Source of the DNA: Solanum dulcamara
Taxonomy: Eukaryota > Streptophyta > Magnoliopsida > Solanales > Solanaceae
NCBI RefSeq assembly: GCF_947179165.1
Contig: NC_077245.1
Coordinates: 3,301,001 to 3,365,000, forward strand
Direction of reading: 5' to 3'
DNA length: 64,000 nucleotides
Every line of letters begins with the position of its first letter. Position 1 is the stretch's first letter. Below are positions 23,850-36,281 of the stretch, piece after piece. The notes under the pieces are model-generated. The model made no database searches. It had not been told where the DNA came from and saw nothing but the letters and a program-made list of their open reading frames with translations. The translations under genes and the position numbers were made by a program.

Positions 23850-24956
23850 TGTTGGATGTTTGCCTTGATTTTTCTAGCATAATTGGTTTTCCTTTTCCTA
23901 AAATTCCTTCTAACATAGTATCATTCACAATGTAGTTCTAAGGAGCTTTGAGAGTTTTGTTGGTTGGGGGGTGGGGGGGAGGAGGACTGTGAGACATAAA
24001 TGATAACGTATCATTTGTGTGAACTTCTTTGTATTCCGAGTAAATTGTGTGAGGTTATTTCTCTCGATATTTTGTATTTTCATATTTATAGTGGATTGCT
24101 CATCTCCTCTTGTGGATGTAGGTCGGTTGATCGAACCACGTTAAATGTTTGTGTTACTTTTGGTATATTTTTCGTTCGTCTTCTTACTCATGGTCTTTCG
24201 AAGTTTGCGTTGCTAGCTTCCGCATGACACCTAATTATTTTCGATCCTAAGAAGTAATATCAGAGCGAGTTAAAAACAGATGTTCATCTTGGCGGGTTCA
24301 GTTTTAGCTGCAACTTTTTTGATAGTAATAAAGATTTTTTTTGGAGAAATTTTTCAGAAAAGTTCTCAGTGTTGAGACATAGATTTTGCAGAGGAGATTT
24401 TGAAAATGGAGATGCAACCTGTTGAAAATTATGTAAAGAAGGTGGAGCAAATTTATTTTGTCAGAAATTCAGGTCAAGGAGGAGAATTGTTGGATGTTTG
24501 CCTTGACTTTCCTAGTATAATTGAGTTTTTCTTTTCCTAAAAGGAAAACACAAAGTTTTCATATTTGACTAGTCTTTTTTCTTGTAGGAAAATGTTTATG
24601 ATTCTATAAATAGAGGTTCATTCCTTCTAACATAATAACATTCATAATGTAGTCCTAAGGGGCTTTGACAGTTTTGTGTGGGGAGAGAAACTATGAGTCA
24701 CAAGTGATACGTTATCACTCGTGTAATCCTCTTTGTATTCCGGGTGAATCGTGTGAGTTTATTTCTCTCGATATTTTGTACTTTCATATTTATAGTGGAT
24801 TGTTTATCTCCTCTTGTGGATGTAGGTTGGTTGACCGAAACACATTAAATGTTTGTATTTTTTTTGGTATATTTCTCGTTTGTCTTCTTACTCATGGTCT
24901 TTTGAGGTTTGCGTTGCTAGCTTCCGCACGACACCTAATTATTTTCGATCCTAAGA
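23850..24956 (+). mobile_element. Miniature LTR retroelement (TRIM-like) with two LTRs and a 235-bp interior
   Basis: The 5' LTR is 23850-24252 (403 bp) and the 3' LTR 24488-24956 (469 bp). Both start TGTTGGATGTTTGCC and end CGATCCTAAGA. The interior opens with 'agtaatatcagagc', a decayed initiator-Met primer-binding site, and closes with the purine tract 'aaggaggagaa' just before the 3' LTR. The interior encodes nothing. A perfect 5-bp target duplication, atatc, flanks it (23845-23849 and 24957-24961). The 5' LTR lacks about 65-70 bp that the 3' LTR keeps. It could be a true TRIM or a deletion derivative of a larger copia element, and would have depended on proteins supplied in trans. Confidence 0.88.
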
Positions 24957-25212
24957 ATATCTACATAAAATAATATATAGATTCGCTTATAACTAATCTT
25001 AATTAAGTTTATTTTTCACGTCTTTGCTGTCATTTTCTCACTAGCGTACCAACGATGCTTTAAATTTTTTCAAGTAACCTTTGATTTGTTGATATATCAA
25101 AATCAAGTTGTTAACAAAGAAATGTAGGAATTTTGAAGTTCCATTATTATTTTCACAATAATATTACAAACTAATATACAACAGTGGCATGAGGCACAAA
25201 TTTGTCAGCATT

Positions 25213-27286
25213 TCATTCATAAAGAACGGGAGCCAAGCGTGGAGCAAGGAGAACTTCGAGCGGAGAAGCCTTGAGGACTGTCAATCCAAAGCTCTCACTC
25301 ATATCAATTGGTTCCTCCGAAGGCCTCTTCATGTCAAACCCCTGCAGCAGCACTGCTATTACAAAGGGCACCACTTTAAGGGCCAATGAAATTCCAGGGC
25401 ACATTCTTCTTCCACTACCAAAAGGTAACAACTCAAAGTGATTGCCCCTTACATCGACATCATCGTGGGTCGTCAAGAACCTCTCTGGCTTAAACTCGTG
25501 AGGATGTGGCCATATATTAGGATCATGATGAATCTTCCATATGTTCAACAATAAGCGAGTGCCTTTTGGTATATCGTAGCCACCAATAACACAATCCTCT
25601 ATCGATTCGTGTGGTACAGAGATAGGTCCAGCTGGATATAAACGTAATGCTTCTTTGACAGTAGCTTGAAGATAAATCAAGTTCTTGATATCCGATTCTT
25701 GGACCCATCTATTCTTTCCAACGTGCACATCTAGCTCATCTTGGGCCTTTTTTAGTGCATTGTAATTGTTTAGGAGTAAAGATAAAGTCCATATTGAAGT
25801 TACGATTGTAGTGTCCGTACCTGCCGATAGTAGACCCTAACAAATTCAACAAATTAAGTAATCAGCTCCACACAATCAATTGATAATTAGTAAATGAAAA
25901 AATAATTTTAGATTATATTAGATGTTTGATCTAATATTACCCGTACCACTAAGAAAAAAACTATATTCGGACCTCAACCACTGACGGAAATTCAAAATAG
26001 GATAATTTTAAGTTATATATAGTCAAAAGTTCGGACCTCAACCACTGACGAAAATCCAAAATAGAATAATTTTAAGTTATATATAGTCAAAAGTTAGAAG
26101 GTAAATTTTAGTGAACGTTTCGATTAACTTTTTTTTCAAGTTACTTATAAGTTAAAATCTTTTGTTATACTTTTTCAGCTTTAAAAATGTACGTTTAAAC
26201 ACTTTTTGTGTTATTCAAAAACTTTCAAAACTAAAAAAAGCTTAAAAATAAAAATCATTAAAAATAAGTCTTTTTGAAGATTTTGGATGTTTAGAGTCCA
26301 GTCACTTCATGCCAGAGCTTGAAATAGGCTTTAGAAGATACCATGCAGTTAGCTTTGATAGCAGTATCGGCATCAAATCCAGGCAGATCTCTGTCTTCAC
26401 AAATGGAAAGCATGACATCCATGAAATCTTCTCCTTCACCAGATTTAATAATTCCTTTAGAAACCCTTTTCGTTTTGTGCTCTGCTAACCATTCTTCAAC
26501 AAAAGAGTCCATTTCTTTAGCAGTCTGCTTCATTGCCTTCTCATGGCCTCCTATATCCAGCCATCTTAAATAAGGTATAAAATCAGCCACAACAAAAGTC
26601 CCTAACAGTTCAAAAAATCTTCTTATTGATTTGTGAGCCTTATTTATTCCTTCTTCCTCATTACTACTGCGCCCTTTTCCGAATAAAATTCTCCCCATAG
26701 TGTTCATAACTATATCCCCAATCCATTCCTTCATCTCCATCTTCACAACACCATTTAAATTACTGTTCTCCCAGTTATTATAAATCTCTTTAATCCCTGA
26801 TTTTACCTCAAATTCTCGGATGTGTTTGAGCATCTCGATTCGCCGATTGGAGAAAAGCTCAATTGTGGCAATCTTCCTTGTTTCTCTCCAGTAAGGTCCG
26901 TAAGGAGTTAGTGCAAACATAGCGTGGTTGTAGCCTATTACCTCTGAAGCCATTGATTTGGGCCGGTTCGCTAGGGCTAAGTCGTTTGTTGTGAAGCATT
27001 CTTTGGCTAATTTGGGATCGCTCACAACTATAGCCTGATGAACTCCAAGCTTCATTCCGAAAATAGGCCCGTACTTATCTGCCATGCGGCCCATGATTTT
27101 GTGAGGTAACTGATCAGTTTCGGATCCACCGAGAAGATGGAGATGGCCGATAATGGGCCATGCTCCGCCAGCTTCAGGTACCCTTCTAATTATACTCTCT
27201 GTTTTAGCTGAGAAAAATTGCTTGCGAAGAAAGAAGAAAAAGATAAAGGAGCTACCTACAGTGACGGCAATCAAAAGGAAATCCAT
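25213..27286 (-). CDS. CYP82-like cytochrome P450 monooxygenase, intact (P450-3)
   Basis: Exon 1 is 27286-26342 and exon 2 is 25836-25213, with a 505-bp intron, phase 0, giving 522 aa. I chose the ATG at 27286 (MDFLLIAV) over an upstream in-frame ATG because it aligns with the paralogues and directly precedes the membrane anchor. The I-helix is AGTDTT (320-325), ExxR is E377-R380, and the haem loop '[10 protein letters not shown]' has Cys461. It is probably an ER haem-thiolate monooxygenase of specialised metabolism with unknown substrate. It carries an acidic, Lys-rich insert 'KTKRVSKGIIKSGEGEDF' before exon 1 ends, longer than in P450-2. Exon 1 is almost the same as that of psi-1. The intron contains a 64-bp tandem duplication. 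Confidence 0.92.
25968..26095. repeat. 64-bp tandem duplication in the P450-3 intron
   Basis: Two copies (25968-26031 and 26032-26095), both starting 'cggacctcaaccactgacg' and ending 'agtcaaaagtt', differ at about four positions. The left copy's edge coincides with the breakpoint of the 681-bp deletion in psi-1. Confidence 0.85.
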
Positions 27287-27323
27287 GGCTGCTCTGTTAA
27301 ACGAGCTAACTATCCTGGGGAAT

Positions 27324-27331
27324 CTTATATA
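27324..27331 (-). promoter_or_regulatory. Candidate TATA box of P450-3
   Basis: The minus strand reads TATATAAG about 38 bp upstream of the ATG at 27286. The spacing would leave a very short 5' leader, so the assignment is tentative. Confidence 0.4.
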
Positions 27332-28930
27332 CAAATTGATACGCAATATTGTCGATAATATTGAGTATCTTCAACCATATCACAAAATCTCCGAGATTAT
27401 ATCACTTAAAATATTCGGTCACAGACTGAAGTTATATTTTAATATAATGGATAAATAAAAATAATTAAATAAGTGTTCATCAACTCACCGCAATAATATA
27501 ATCGATAAATAAAAATAAATAAGGGAATGTTGACCAACTCGCCACAGTAATTGATACACATAATGTCCTTAATGTGAAAGCGTTGAAAGTTTGATATAGT
27601 TTTGGGTGGATAAGTTATATTGAAAAGTATAATAGAACTATATTGAAAAGTATTATAACTTATATATAAGAAAAAACTTGATACAGAGATTTATAGATTT
27701 ATTTTGCGGTGGTACAATGTGTATATATATCTATATTTCAGTTTCAAAACTAATATGTATATTTGTACACTTGTGTGTCGAGATTGAGAGAGAGGAGAGA
27801 GGCGAGGAGATTTAGGGGAATGAGAAAATTATGTATTTGTGATCTATGTATTTTAATTTCAATTGAAATGCACGTTGTATCTTAATACAACATACTCACA
27901 TTTTAGGTCTCTTTCTATCTCGTTCGTCTCTCTGCTCTCTAAAATTGTTGCTATGAATTGTAATTAGAAAAACTATAATTATTATTCATAATTATGGTTC
28001 AAGCTATATTTATTTATGAAAAAAAATTAAAAATAATATCATATTTTTATAAATAACTTAATATTTAAATTCTTCTTTTATTCTTAATAAAATAATTTAT
28101 AGTTAAAAAGTCTTTTTTTATTGTTAATCTTCATTTCCCGTCAAACGATGCTAATAAAATAGGGTCAACGAAAATATTAATTATTGCAATGTATGTTTAC
28201 ATTCTTGTACAATCTTGTTAAGAAACATTGTCAAACTAAAAGATGAAATGTCAAACTGTCGACAAACTCAATTGTCATTTTTGGTTTCATTTTTCTTCTG
28301 CAGGTCACTATTACTTGTAGAACTCAATTAACATAAATCATATTTGATCAAATAAAAAAACCTCAGCCTAATTTAAGACAAATTTATTTTTATGTTACTA
28401 TTAAAAAGTAACATAAAAAGGAATAATTTTTAAAATTCTTTTAAGCAAAACTCGTTGGTAATTTGTTACGTCATGCTCTAATTTAAGACAAATTTATGTT
28501 TTCTCTATTGATGAAAAAACAATTGTAATGTGTCATGGTAGTTGGTTCATATTAGGAGGTTTTTCCCCCACTAACCTCACGTTTCTTCTATCAAACATAC
28601 CTATAAAATTCATTTTATTTTCATAAATATTTCCCCACGAAATATTTTCACTATGTTACCTACAAAATTCATATTTTTCCATAAATATTTTTTTTTGATT
28701 AGATATTTTCTTTGTTATTAATTGCTCCTTGCCAAATTCTTGGCCAATTTCCAAATAATATACCTCACATTAATTGCTCCTTGCCTAAATTTTGGAGAAT
28801 TCCAAGGGCTGCACATCAGCAGGCAACTTGATAGGCCATTTCTTGACTTTGAATTTTTTCCCTTTTTTATGATGTGAAAATTTATTATTAAAAATATTAA
28901 ACAAAAATAATAAATAACAATTTTATCTTA

Positions 28931-29219
28931 TACTCCCTTCATCCAATATTAGATAGACATCTTACTAAAAATATTTGTCTTATATTATTTGATCACTTAT
29001 TAAATCAAGGTAGAATTAATTATTTTTTTCTCATTTTACCCCTACAATCAATATGACCTTTTGAATATGAATAATTTTCAATACTAGTTATTTTTATACT
29101 CTATTTATATTACATCGATGTGAATAAAGGGAAAAATAGTAAAAGTAATCAATCCATTAATGATTTCTTAATCACCATTTAAATAGAAAGTGTCCATCTA
29201 ATATGGGACGTAGGTAGTA
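28931..29219. mobile_element. Stowaway-like MITE
   Basis: The left end 'tactcccttcatccaatatt' and the right end (reverse complement 'ttactacctacgtcccatat') form terminal inverted repeats of the common 'CTCCCTCCGTCCCATATTA' type, flanked by TA. No coding sequence. Confidence 0.75.
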
Positions 29220-29549
29220 ACTTTTTTTACAAAGGACAAAAAGTTCAATTAACATTTTTAAAACTACTTCATACTTCTACTATAATATAGATAGACTATT
29301 ATGTACTATATAATTTATATAAATAATTATTATAAGTATAAGTGTTATAGTATATTTTTGGTTATTTGTTTGAGATTATTTAACATCGATTAGTTCATAA
29401 ATTATGCCAATTTTCTTTGTTTATTAATGAGTATATTAGTTTCAACTTTCAATTTTATTTTTTATCCTTTTTATATAAGCTTTAAATCCATAGATGTCAA
29501 ACTTCAATGCACATTATATTATTTAAGTGCACGCTTTCAATTTCTTTGA

Positions 29550-30690
29550 GGGTTTGTTTGGAAAGCCATCGGGTAATTAAAATTGATGTAATTATTAGGA
29601 TAGTAATTATCAGCATAACTTAGTAATTATAATGACGTGTTTGTTTGTTACTATGTAATTACAGTGTCATTATAATTAGACTATTTGGTTGCACAAATGT
29701 AATTACAAGATTGTGTTAAATTTTAAAAATAAAAATTAATTATCTAAACTTAAAATTTATATTAGACAAACAAGAGCCTTTATAAATAATATTAAATTAA
29801 ACATTTTAGATATATATTGTATTTTGAAAATATATTAATTAATAAACATAAGTTCTTACTAATATTATAAAAAATTGATTTATATTTTTTAAAAAATTTG
29901 TATATTTTAATTAATTAATCATAGAAACTAAAAATACAACATTTCTTTCAACATCATGAAATGCATGTTTGACAAAAAACATTAACATTATAAATATAAT
30001 GTCATAAAATTATCAAAACATTTGACAAAAAGATTATCTAACAAATCTAACTAAAAAATAAATGGCTTGCAATGTGAAATATTAAGTCAATACTATTAAA
30101 ATAAATGAAGCTGAAAATATAACATAAATTTTAAATTCAAAATAAAATTTTAAACACAATACTACTCTTATGTCAAAGTTCAACATAACGTACATAAATA
30201 TGATTTAAAAGAAAAGAAAAATGTAAATCTACAACTTTATTCAACAATGACTTCTACTTTAATTTAAAAATTCGAATACTAGCGAAATTATGTTAATGAA
30301 AATAACAAACATATAATAAAAAAATTAATACAAAAATTTGCATGAAATCACATGAAGTAAAGGTTGACAATGACAAGAAAATGAAATTTAAATAATAATA
30401 ATAAAATTTTTAGAAAATATTAAAATAATAAAAATTTTAAAAATTTTAATAAAAAATAAATGAAAATGAAAAAAATAAAAATAAAATAAAGAAATTAAAA
30501 AGTAATCAATTTGTAATTACATCATGTAATTACACCAATTTACAAATTTCCCCCCTCTTAATTGTAGAGTGTAATTACTCCTGTTAACTACACCCAATTA
30601 CCTATTGATCAAGTAATTACATAATCAATCAGATATTTCAGATAATGTAATTACACCAAATTCGATTAACTGAGATTTCCAACTATATCC
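29550..30690. mobile_element. Non-autonomous inverted-repeat element with 'tgtaattac' ends
   Basis: Both ends are rich in 'tgtaattac' words. The left end 'ggtttgtttggaaagccat' resembles the reverse complement of the right end 'ggatatagttggaaatctc'. The interior is extremely AT-rich and non-coding. The inverted repeats are imperfect and no target duplication is clear. Confidence 0.5.
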
Positions 30691-31492
30691 TGACGGTTCT
30701 CTCATCTTGTATATCATATTGTCATGTGCTAGAAAATGAAATTTATATTGTATTTTTAAAAAAAAAAAAAAAGAAAGAAGAAGCTATTTTGTTATTTTGA
30801 AGCTTTTCTGGAAATCCACACAAAATCTGTTCTTTATAAATCAAATCTCTTCGATAAGTTGGCCTTTGCATATAATAATTGTTCAAGATATTTTGATAAT
30901 CAAATCCAGGGGTCCAGAAGGCTAAAAGGTGGGGGAGAAGGAAGCCGAACCTCTAATCGATCTGGACACATAAAGAATTCTCGGCGTCGAGAGAGAATGT
31001 TTAGTAAATACTTTCTCTATTTCATATTAATTGAATTTTTGAGATATTTTTATTATTTTAAATAATTAAATTATTCAAAGTTCAAGATGGATGATTAAAT
31101 TATTTTCATATTTGCCTTTTCATTTATTGAAGTTTTATATTTTTTAGGAGATAAATCACACTACTTTTTTAGTTATATTATGATTTTACAAAATGCAATA
31201 TTAGAAAGTATGATTCAAATTATGATTTTAAATATTTTTTTTAATATATATGCATTACCTGATAAATTCAATTAATATGAAATCGATGAAGTATTATTGA
31301 TCAGTCAAAATTTTCATGCGTGTCAAAAAAAAATGTTGATTTTTTCGTAAACATTGAATGATTCAATATACTTATTTGGAAACTAGTAGTGAATAATAAC
31401 CAATCACGTCCGACAACTAGAAATAAGAACAAGAAAAATTGCAACCAATTCCTTGCTTTTGGCCAAAAAATTCACACACACACTATTGGAAC

Positions 31493-31914
31493 TCGTAGGG
31501 ATGACATGGTAGGATATGGTATGCTATTTGAAATTTTGATACGGTAATTTTGTTATTTAATTTTTTTAAAATATTTTATTTCATTATTAGACCAATTTAA
31601 TTCAGTATGATTCAATGTTTTAAAGTTTGGTTTTGGTGTGGTAGTAAATCAGTAACTATAGTTTATTTAATTTTAGCTAATATATACTCGTATAATAGAG
31701 TATTAAGACTTCGATAATTCAAAAAAAGATCTCAATTGTATCATACTAACACATTATACATGTAGAAATATATATATTTAAAAGAAAGTACAAACAACTC
31801 ATTTTCTTAATCAATTCTATTCAATATACATTTCAACAAAATAGAGTAGTCAAAGTTTCAATTTCTAAACATATAGTTTATACTAATATGAGGTTGCATA
31901 TATGTTAGTATTTT

Positions 31915-31976
<62 letters not shown>

Positions 31977-32169
31977 TATATAACTATTACTTTAGTATGA
32001 TATTCGGTATTTTGATATATTAATTCTAAATACCAAATATCATTTTGAATACCAGAAAAATTAAAAAATATATCATATACCATATCAAATATCATAATAC
32101 CAAAATCATAATATCAAAAATTTTGATTTGATATGATAATTCGATATATATCATATGATGTCCATCCCC
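31493..32169. mobile_element. hAT-type MITE, 677 bp, with 8-bp target duplication
   Basis: An identical 8-mer, attggaac, flanks the element (31485-31492 and 32170-32177), the target size expected for hAT elements. The ends carry 'gggatgacatg' on the left and '…gatgtccatcccc' on the right, which are inverted with respect to each other apart from five extra bases on the left. The interior is rich in 'gatatggtat' and 'accaaatatc' words and contains the AT microsatellite. No transposase. Confidence 0.75.
31921..31971. repeat. (AT)n microsatellite
   Basis: About 25 uninterrupted AT units inside the hAT-type MITE. It is likely to be length-variable between individuals. Confidence 0.95.
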
Positions 32170-33639
32170 ATTGGAACGTCATGACAATAATATCATAATA
32201 GATATGTTTACCAACAAGAGAAAGCGAAACTGATCTACTCAAGAGACAAAACACACTATGATGATTGGTGAAGGAATAAATAATCCGACATATTTTTAAA
32301 TATTAAAAAAAATAACCCTGTAATTTTTTGATATCTTTTATGTTTAGTTACTTATCAAAAAAAATTCTTGAAAAAATATATTAAAAAAATAGCAAGGATT
32401 TGCATATTGCACGATATTGAAGAAAAAGAGTTTCATATTAGGTATTAAATTTGGTTTCATTTTTAAAAGAAAAAGAAAAATTACAAAGTTTTTTTTAATG
32501 TCTTAATTTAATAAGTCAGTAAACTTTGTCGTAGCATTTTCATTTTGGACTAGTTATTTAGTTTATTTTTTTGGCCTAGACATAATTAATTCATTAGTAG
32601 TAATTCATTAGTAGAATGTTTGCCATGTGACAGTTAATTAACCTCACATGCCTTATCTCTTTGATAAAACTTCTTCTCAAAATACATAATTCATTTATAT
32701 ATATAGACATACAATTTTCGTAATCTGGTTGTAGGTCCTCTTCTTTCAAAGCTGCGATCTGGCTTCTTTACCTAGTGTTTGTTTGGTAACATTTTCTTTC
32801 TCACTCATTTTCTTATGACTTTAGTTAATTATTAAATATTTCGGTCCGTCGTTACTTTTGTTTATTTATTTTTCTAGTTGATTTTCCGTATGATCAAAGG
32901 TAACTCAACTATTAATTATTCTATTAGAAAGTTATTTTCTTTATTGAACAAAAAATCAAAATCAAGAAGTAATTTATTATTAGTTGAGGGATCATCTGAT
33001 AAATGAATCGTTCGTTTCCAAGTATTGGATTGAATAATTGTTACCTCGACTATTCTCCATGGTTGTTCATCTCAAAATTTGGTTTGACATACAAAGAAGG
33101 TGAGATTGAATTATCGTCAGAGAAAATTAAAAGATTGAATTGGAACATAGCTAGGAAGGGTTTTGAAAAATTCATGTTGTTAGAATAAGAGATGGGATGT
33201 GAGGTGCTTGCGCGCTCAATAATTTGCGCTTAAACATGATTTTATCAAGTTTTTGAACGGACTGCTCCTATTTTCGGGTGGTGTTTAGTTTTTGCCTATA
33301 TATGATTATGTAATAGGAAAGAAGGATTAATTAGAGTTAAGTGGCATAAAGTAGGAATAAGAAAGATGAAGAGGAAAATTGCTTCAAGTATTATTAAGTA
33401 GCGTTAGGTAAGAGCAGGATTAAATAGAAGACTGGTTAGAGTAGCGTGGGATTAATTACATAGATTTAACACATTAAAAAAACACATTATTATTTCCTAT
33501 TTTACCCTTACGTGAATTGCTTCGTCTTCTCTTTGACTTGACTACTGGCAATGGTGAAATACTACAGAAGCAACACACAAATTGAGGAAAACTAGCAAAG
33601 GTGGTCAATTGAGGAAAAACCAGCAAAGCATTTTTCCAA

Positions 33640-35930
33640 ATGGATTTCTTTCTTGCCATTACTTATGCTACTACAGTTATTATTTTTCTCTACTTCATTT
33701 ACATGCTTTTGGAGGGGATTTTCAGTAATAAAAAAGGCAATGTTAACAACAGAACGCCCCCAAAAGTTGCTGGTGCGTGGCCTGTCATTGGCCATCTTCA
33801 CCTCTTCAGTGGATCTAATCAGCCTCACAAAACTTTTGGGCTCATGGCAGACAAATATGGGCCAATTTTCACAGTAAAATTTGGAGTCCATCAAGTTTTG
33901 GTGGTGAACGATAGTAAGATAGCCCAAGATTGCTTAACCACTAACGACAAGGCCTTGGCGAGCCGACCTAAGTCGTTGGCAGTAGAGCTGTTGGCCTACA
34001 ACTATGCTGTTTTTGGGCTTGGCCCATACGGACCGTATTGGCGAGAACTGAAAAAAATAGTCGTACTCGAATTACTCTCCAATCATCGCGTACAAATGTT
34101 TAGACACATTCGAGAATTCCAAGTGAAAACAACTATCAAAACAACGTACGAAAAGTGGTCGAAGGAAAAGATGAACGATTCTTCAAATTTCGTCAAAATA
34201 GAAATGAAAGAGTGGTTTGAGAACTTGACTATGACCATTATTGTACGAATGCTTTTCGGAAAAGAACTTGAGGTACAAGATGGAAAGAGAGCAAGAAAAG
34301 CAATGACAAACTTTTTCAAGTTACTTGGTGCATTTGTTGTAGCTGATTATATACCATCACTAAGATGCTTAGATATAGGAGGATATGAGAAGGAAATGAA
34401 GGAGAATGCCAAGGAAATAGATTATATTCTTGAAAAATGGCTAGTGGAACATAAGAAAAAGACAAGTTGTGGAGAAAAGAAATGTGAGGATGAGAAAGAT
34501 TTTATGGATATAATGTTGTCCCTTTTTGAAGATGCTATGGATGAAGATCTTGCTGCTTTTGATGCTGACACCATTATCAAATCTACATGCTTGGTAAGTC
34601 TAATTTTTTAATCCACTCCTTCTACTTTGCATTTTATTTGTGTGGTTATAAAAATTTGTCAATTAGTACCGGTAAAATGATGATTTTGAGTTAACCGTTT
34701 GAATATAGAAATTATTTATATATTTTTTAGAATACTTTTTTACTTTATTTCGAAATAAATGTTCCGTTATAAAATTTTCAAATCCAATTTAGACTTGGAT
34801 AGAAAAATTTGGAAAAGTGCTCCAACTCTATTTTCAATTTTATCTTTATAAATTTCAAATAAAGTGATTTCTTCTCTTATTTGCTACAGATATTACTAAC
34901 ACAACTCATTCTTTAACTCTATCTTCATAAATTTCAAATAAAACAAAAAATATTTAGAATCTATAACCAAATGCCTATTATTTCCAAACTTAAGAAGGGT
35001 CTTTTTCTTTTTCTCTCTAATAAATTAAAAAGAAAACGCATAACTTAGAACAAATTAAAGTAAGTGACCTTTTTAATCCGACTATATCCAAGTAATATCG
35101 TCCTGACTCCTGAGTGGTAACTGATAAGTTTATAATATGTATATGCTTTTGGTAATAATATGTTACATTAAGATTTAGTACTTCTATCTTTTCCTTTTTA
35201 TTTTACATATATTATATACTATATCTAAAGCTTACTCTTTCATTTATACAGGTCATTATATAATTTATTAATTTTTTTCTCCTTTTCTCTCTTTTCGGTT
35301 TTCCTATTTTGGAAGTCTATGTTAGCAGGAGGATCTGACACCATAGTTGTATCACTAACATGGACTCTGTCTTTGTTACTCAACAACCCTCAAGTAATGG
35401 AAAAGGCCCAAGAAGAACTGGACATTCAAGTTGGAAGAAATACACTTGTTGACGAGTCACATATAAATAACTTGGTCTTTCTTCAAGCCATTACTAAAGA
35501 ATCGTTACGTTTATATCCACCTGGACCACTCTTAGCCCCTCATGAATCCTTGGAAGATTGCACCATTGGTGGCTATAATATCCCAAAAGGTACTCGAGTA
35601 CTATTCAACTTGTGGAAGATTCAACGGGATTCGATCATTTGGTCAGAACCTGATTTATTCAAGCCAGAGAGGTTCTTGACAACTCATAAAGATTTAGATG
35701 TTAAAGGAAATCATTTTGAATTGATTCCATTTGGTGCCGGAAGAAGGATTTGCCCTGGAATTTCCTCAACACTTGTGTTATTGCACTTAACTTTAGCTAA
35801 CCTGCTACATTCATTTAAAATTACAAGGCCATCTGATGAACCAATTGACATGACTGCGAGTTTTGCGACGAAAGCTACACCACTCGAGGTTCTTGTTGCT
35901 CCAAGATTATCCCTAGATTTGTACTACTAA
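33640..35930 (+). CDS. CYP82-like cytochrome P450 monooxygenase, intact (P450-4)
   Basis: Exon 1 is 33640-34593 and exon 2 is 35316-35930, with a 722-bp intron, phase 0, giving 522 aa. The N-terminal anchor spans about 4-27, then 'PPKVAGAWPVIGHLHLF'. The I-helix reads AGGSDT (322-327), where P450-2 and P450-3 have AGTDTT. ExxR is E380-R383, PERF is 435-438, and the haem loop is 'FGAGRRICPG' with Cys464. The differences mark a separate sublineage from the minus-strand trio; psi-5 is its closest relative here. It is probably an ER-anchored oxidase of specialised metabolism with unknown substrate. An in-frame stop after 'CLVSLIF' lies in the intron, so splicing is required. The acceptor (gaag|tct, 35315/35316) is less certain than the donor (ttg|gtaagt). 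Confidence 0.9.
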
Positions 35931-36052
35931 ATATAAACCCCATATTAGTAAACTCTAAATAAAAGAAAATGTCATTTTACAATAATTGAAGTGCACACTT
36001 GTAATTTATTGAATGATTCAAGTCATGAAAGTTATTCATCAAAATACTTTTT

Positions 36053-36281
36053 TGTTATACAAGTGGACACAAGTGGTGGCTGTCCATTTTTCTTTTCTAC
36101 CCATCATTTGTTGTTTTCTTACTTTTTCCTATAACTTATTTTGTTATTTTAACTCCCTTCCTTTCCCCGGCTATAAATAGCCTATAGGTCGTGATATTAA
36201 GAGATACAGATATTAAAAGAATTCTCTCCTTTTCGCTTACTCCCTTTTTTCTATTTTGCTAAGTTAGTTTATTTTATAATA
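36053..36281 (+). repeat. 5' LTR of the copia element
   Basis: 229 bp, with a TATA box 'ctataaatag' near 36171-36180 as expected for the element's own promoter. It aligns end to end with 40232-40460 and shows scattered substitutions. Confidence 0.9.

Larger units (their letters stand above)
27332..33639. other. Intergenic between P450-3 and P450-4 (divergent genes)
   Basis: About 6.3 kb separate these two divergently transcribed intact P450s, so both promoters lie inside it. Identified contents are a Stowaway-like MITE (28931-29219), a 'gtaattac'-ended element (about 29550-30690), a hAT-type MITE (31493-32169) with an AT microsatellite, and a repeat motif shared with the flank of psi-5 (33340-33450). 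Short open frames near 30859 and 33003 have no recognisable homology and are not called genes. Confidence 0.6.

Noticed and set aside
30859..31065. Arg/Ser-rich 68-codon open frame
   Set aside because: No homology, no splice or promoter context, and surrounded by MITEs and AT-rich DNA.
33003..33188. 61-codon open frame upstream of P450-4
   Set aside because: Not recognisable, and lies within flank sequence.
21135..35930. Assigning the intact P450s as nicotine demethylases (CYP82E)
   Set aside because: The N-terminal and substrate-region wording differs from what I recall of CYP82E, so no specific substrate or symbol is given.
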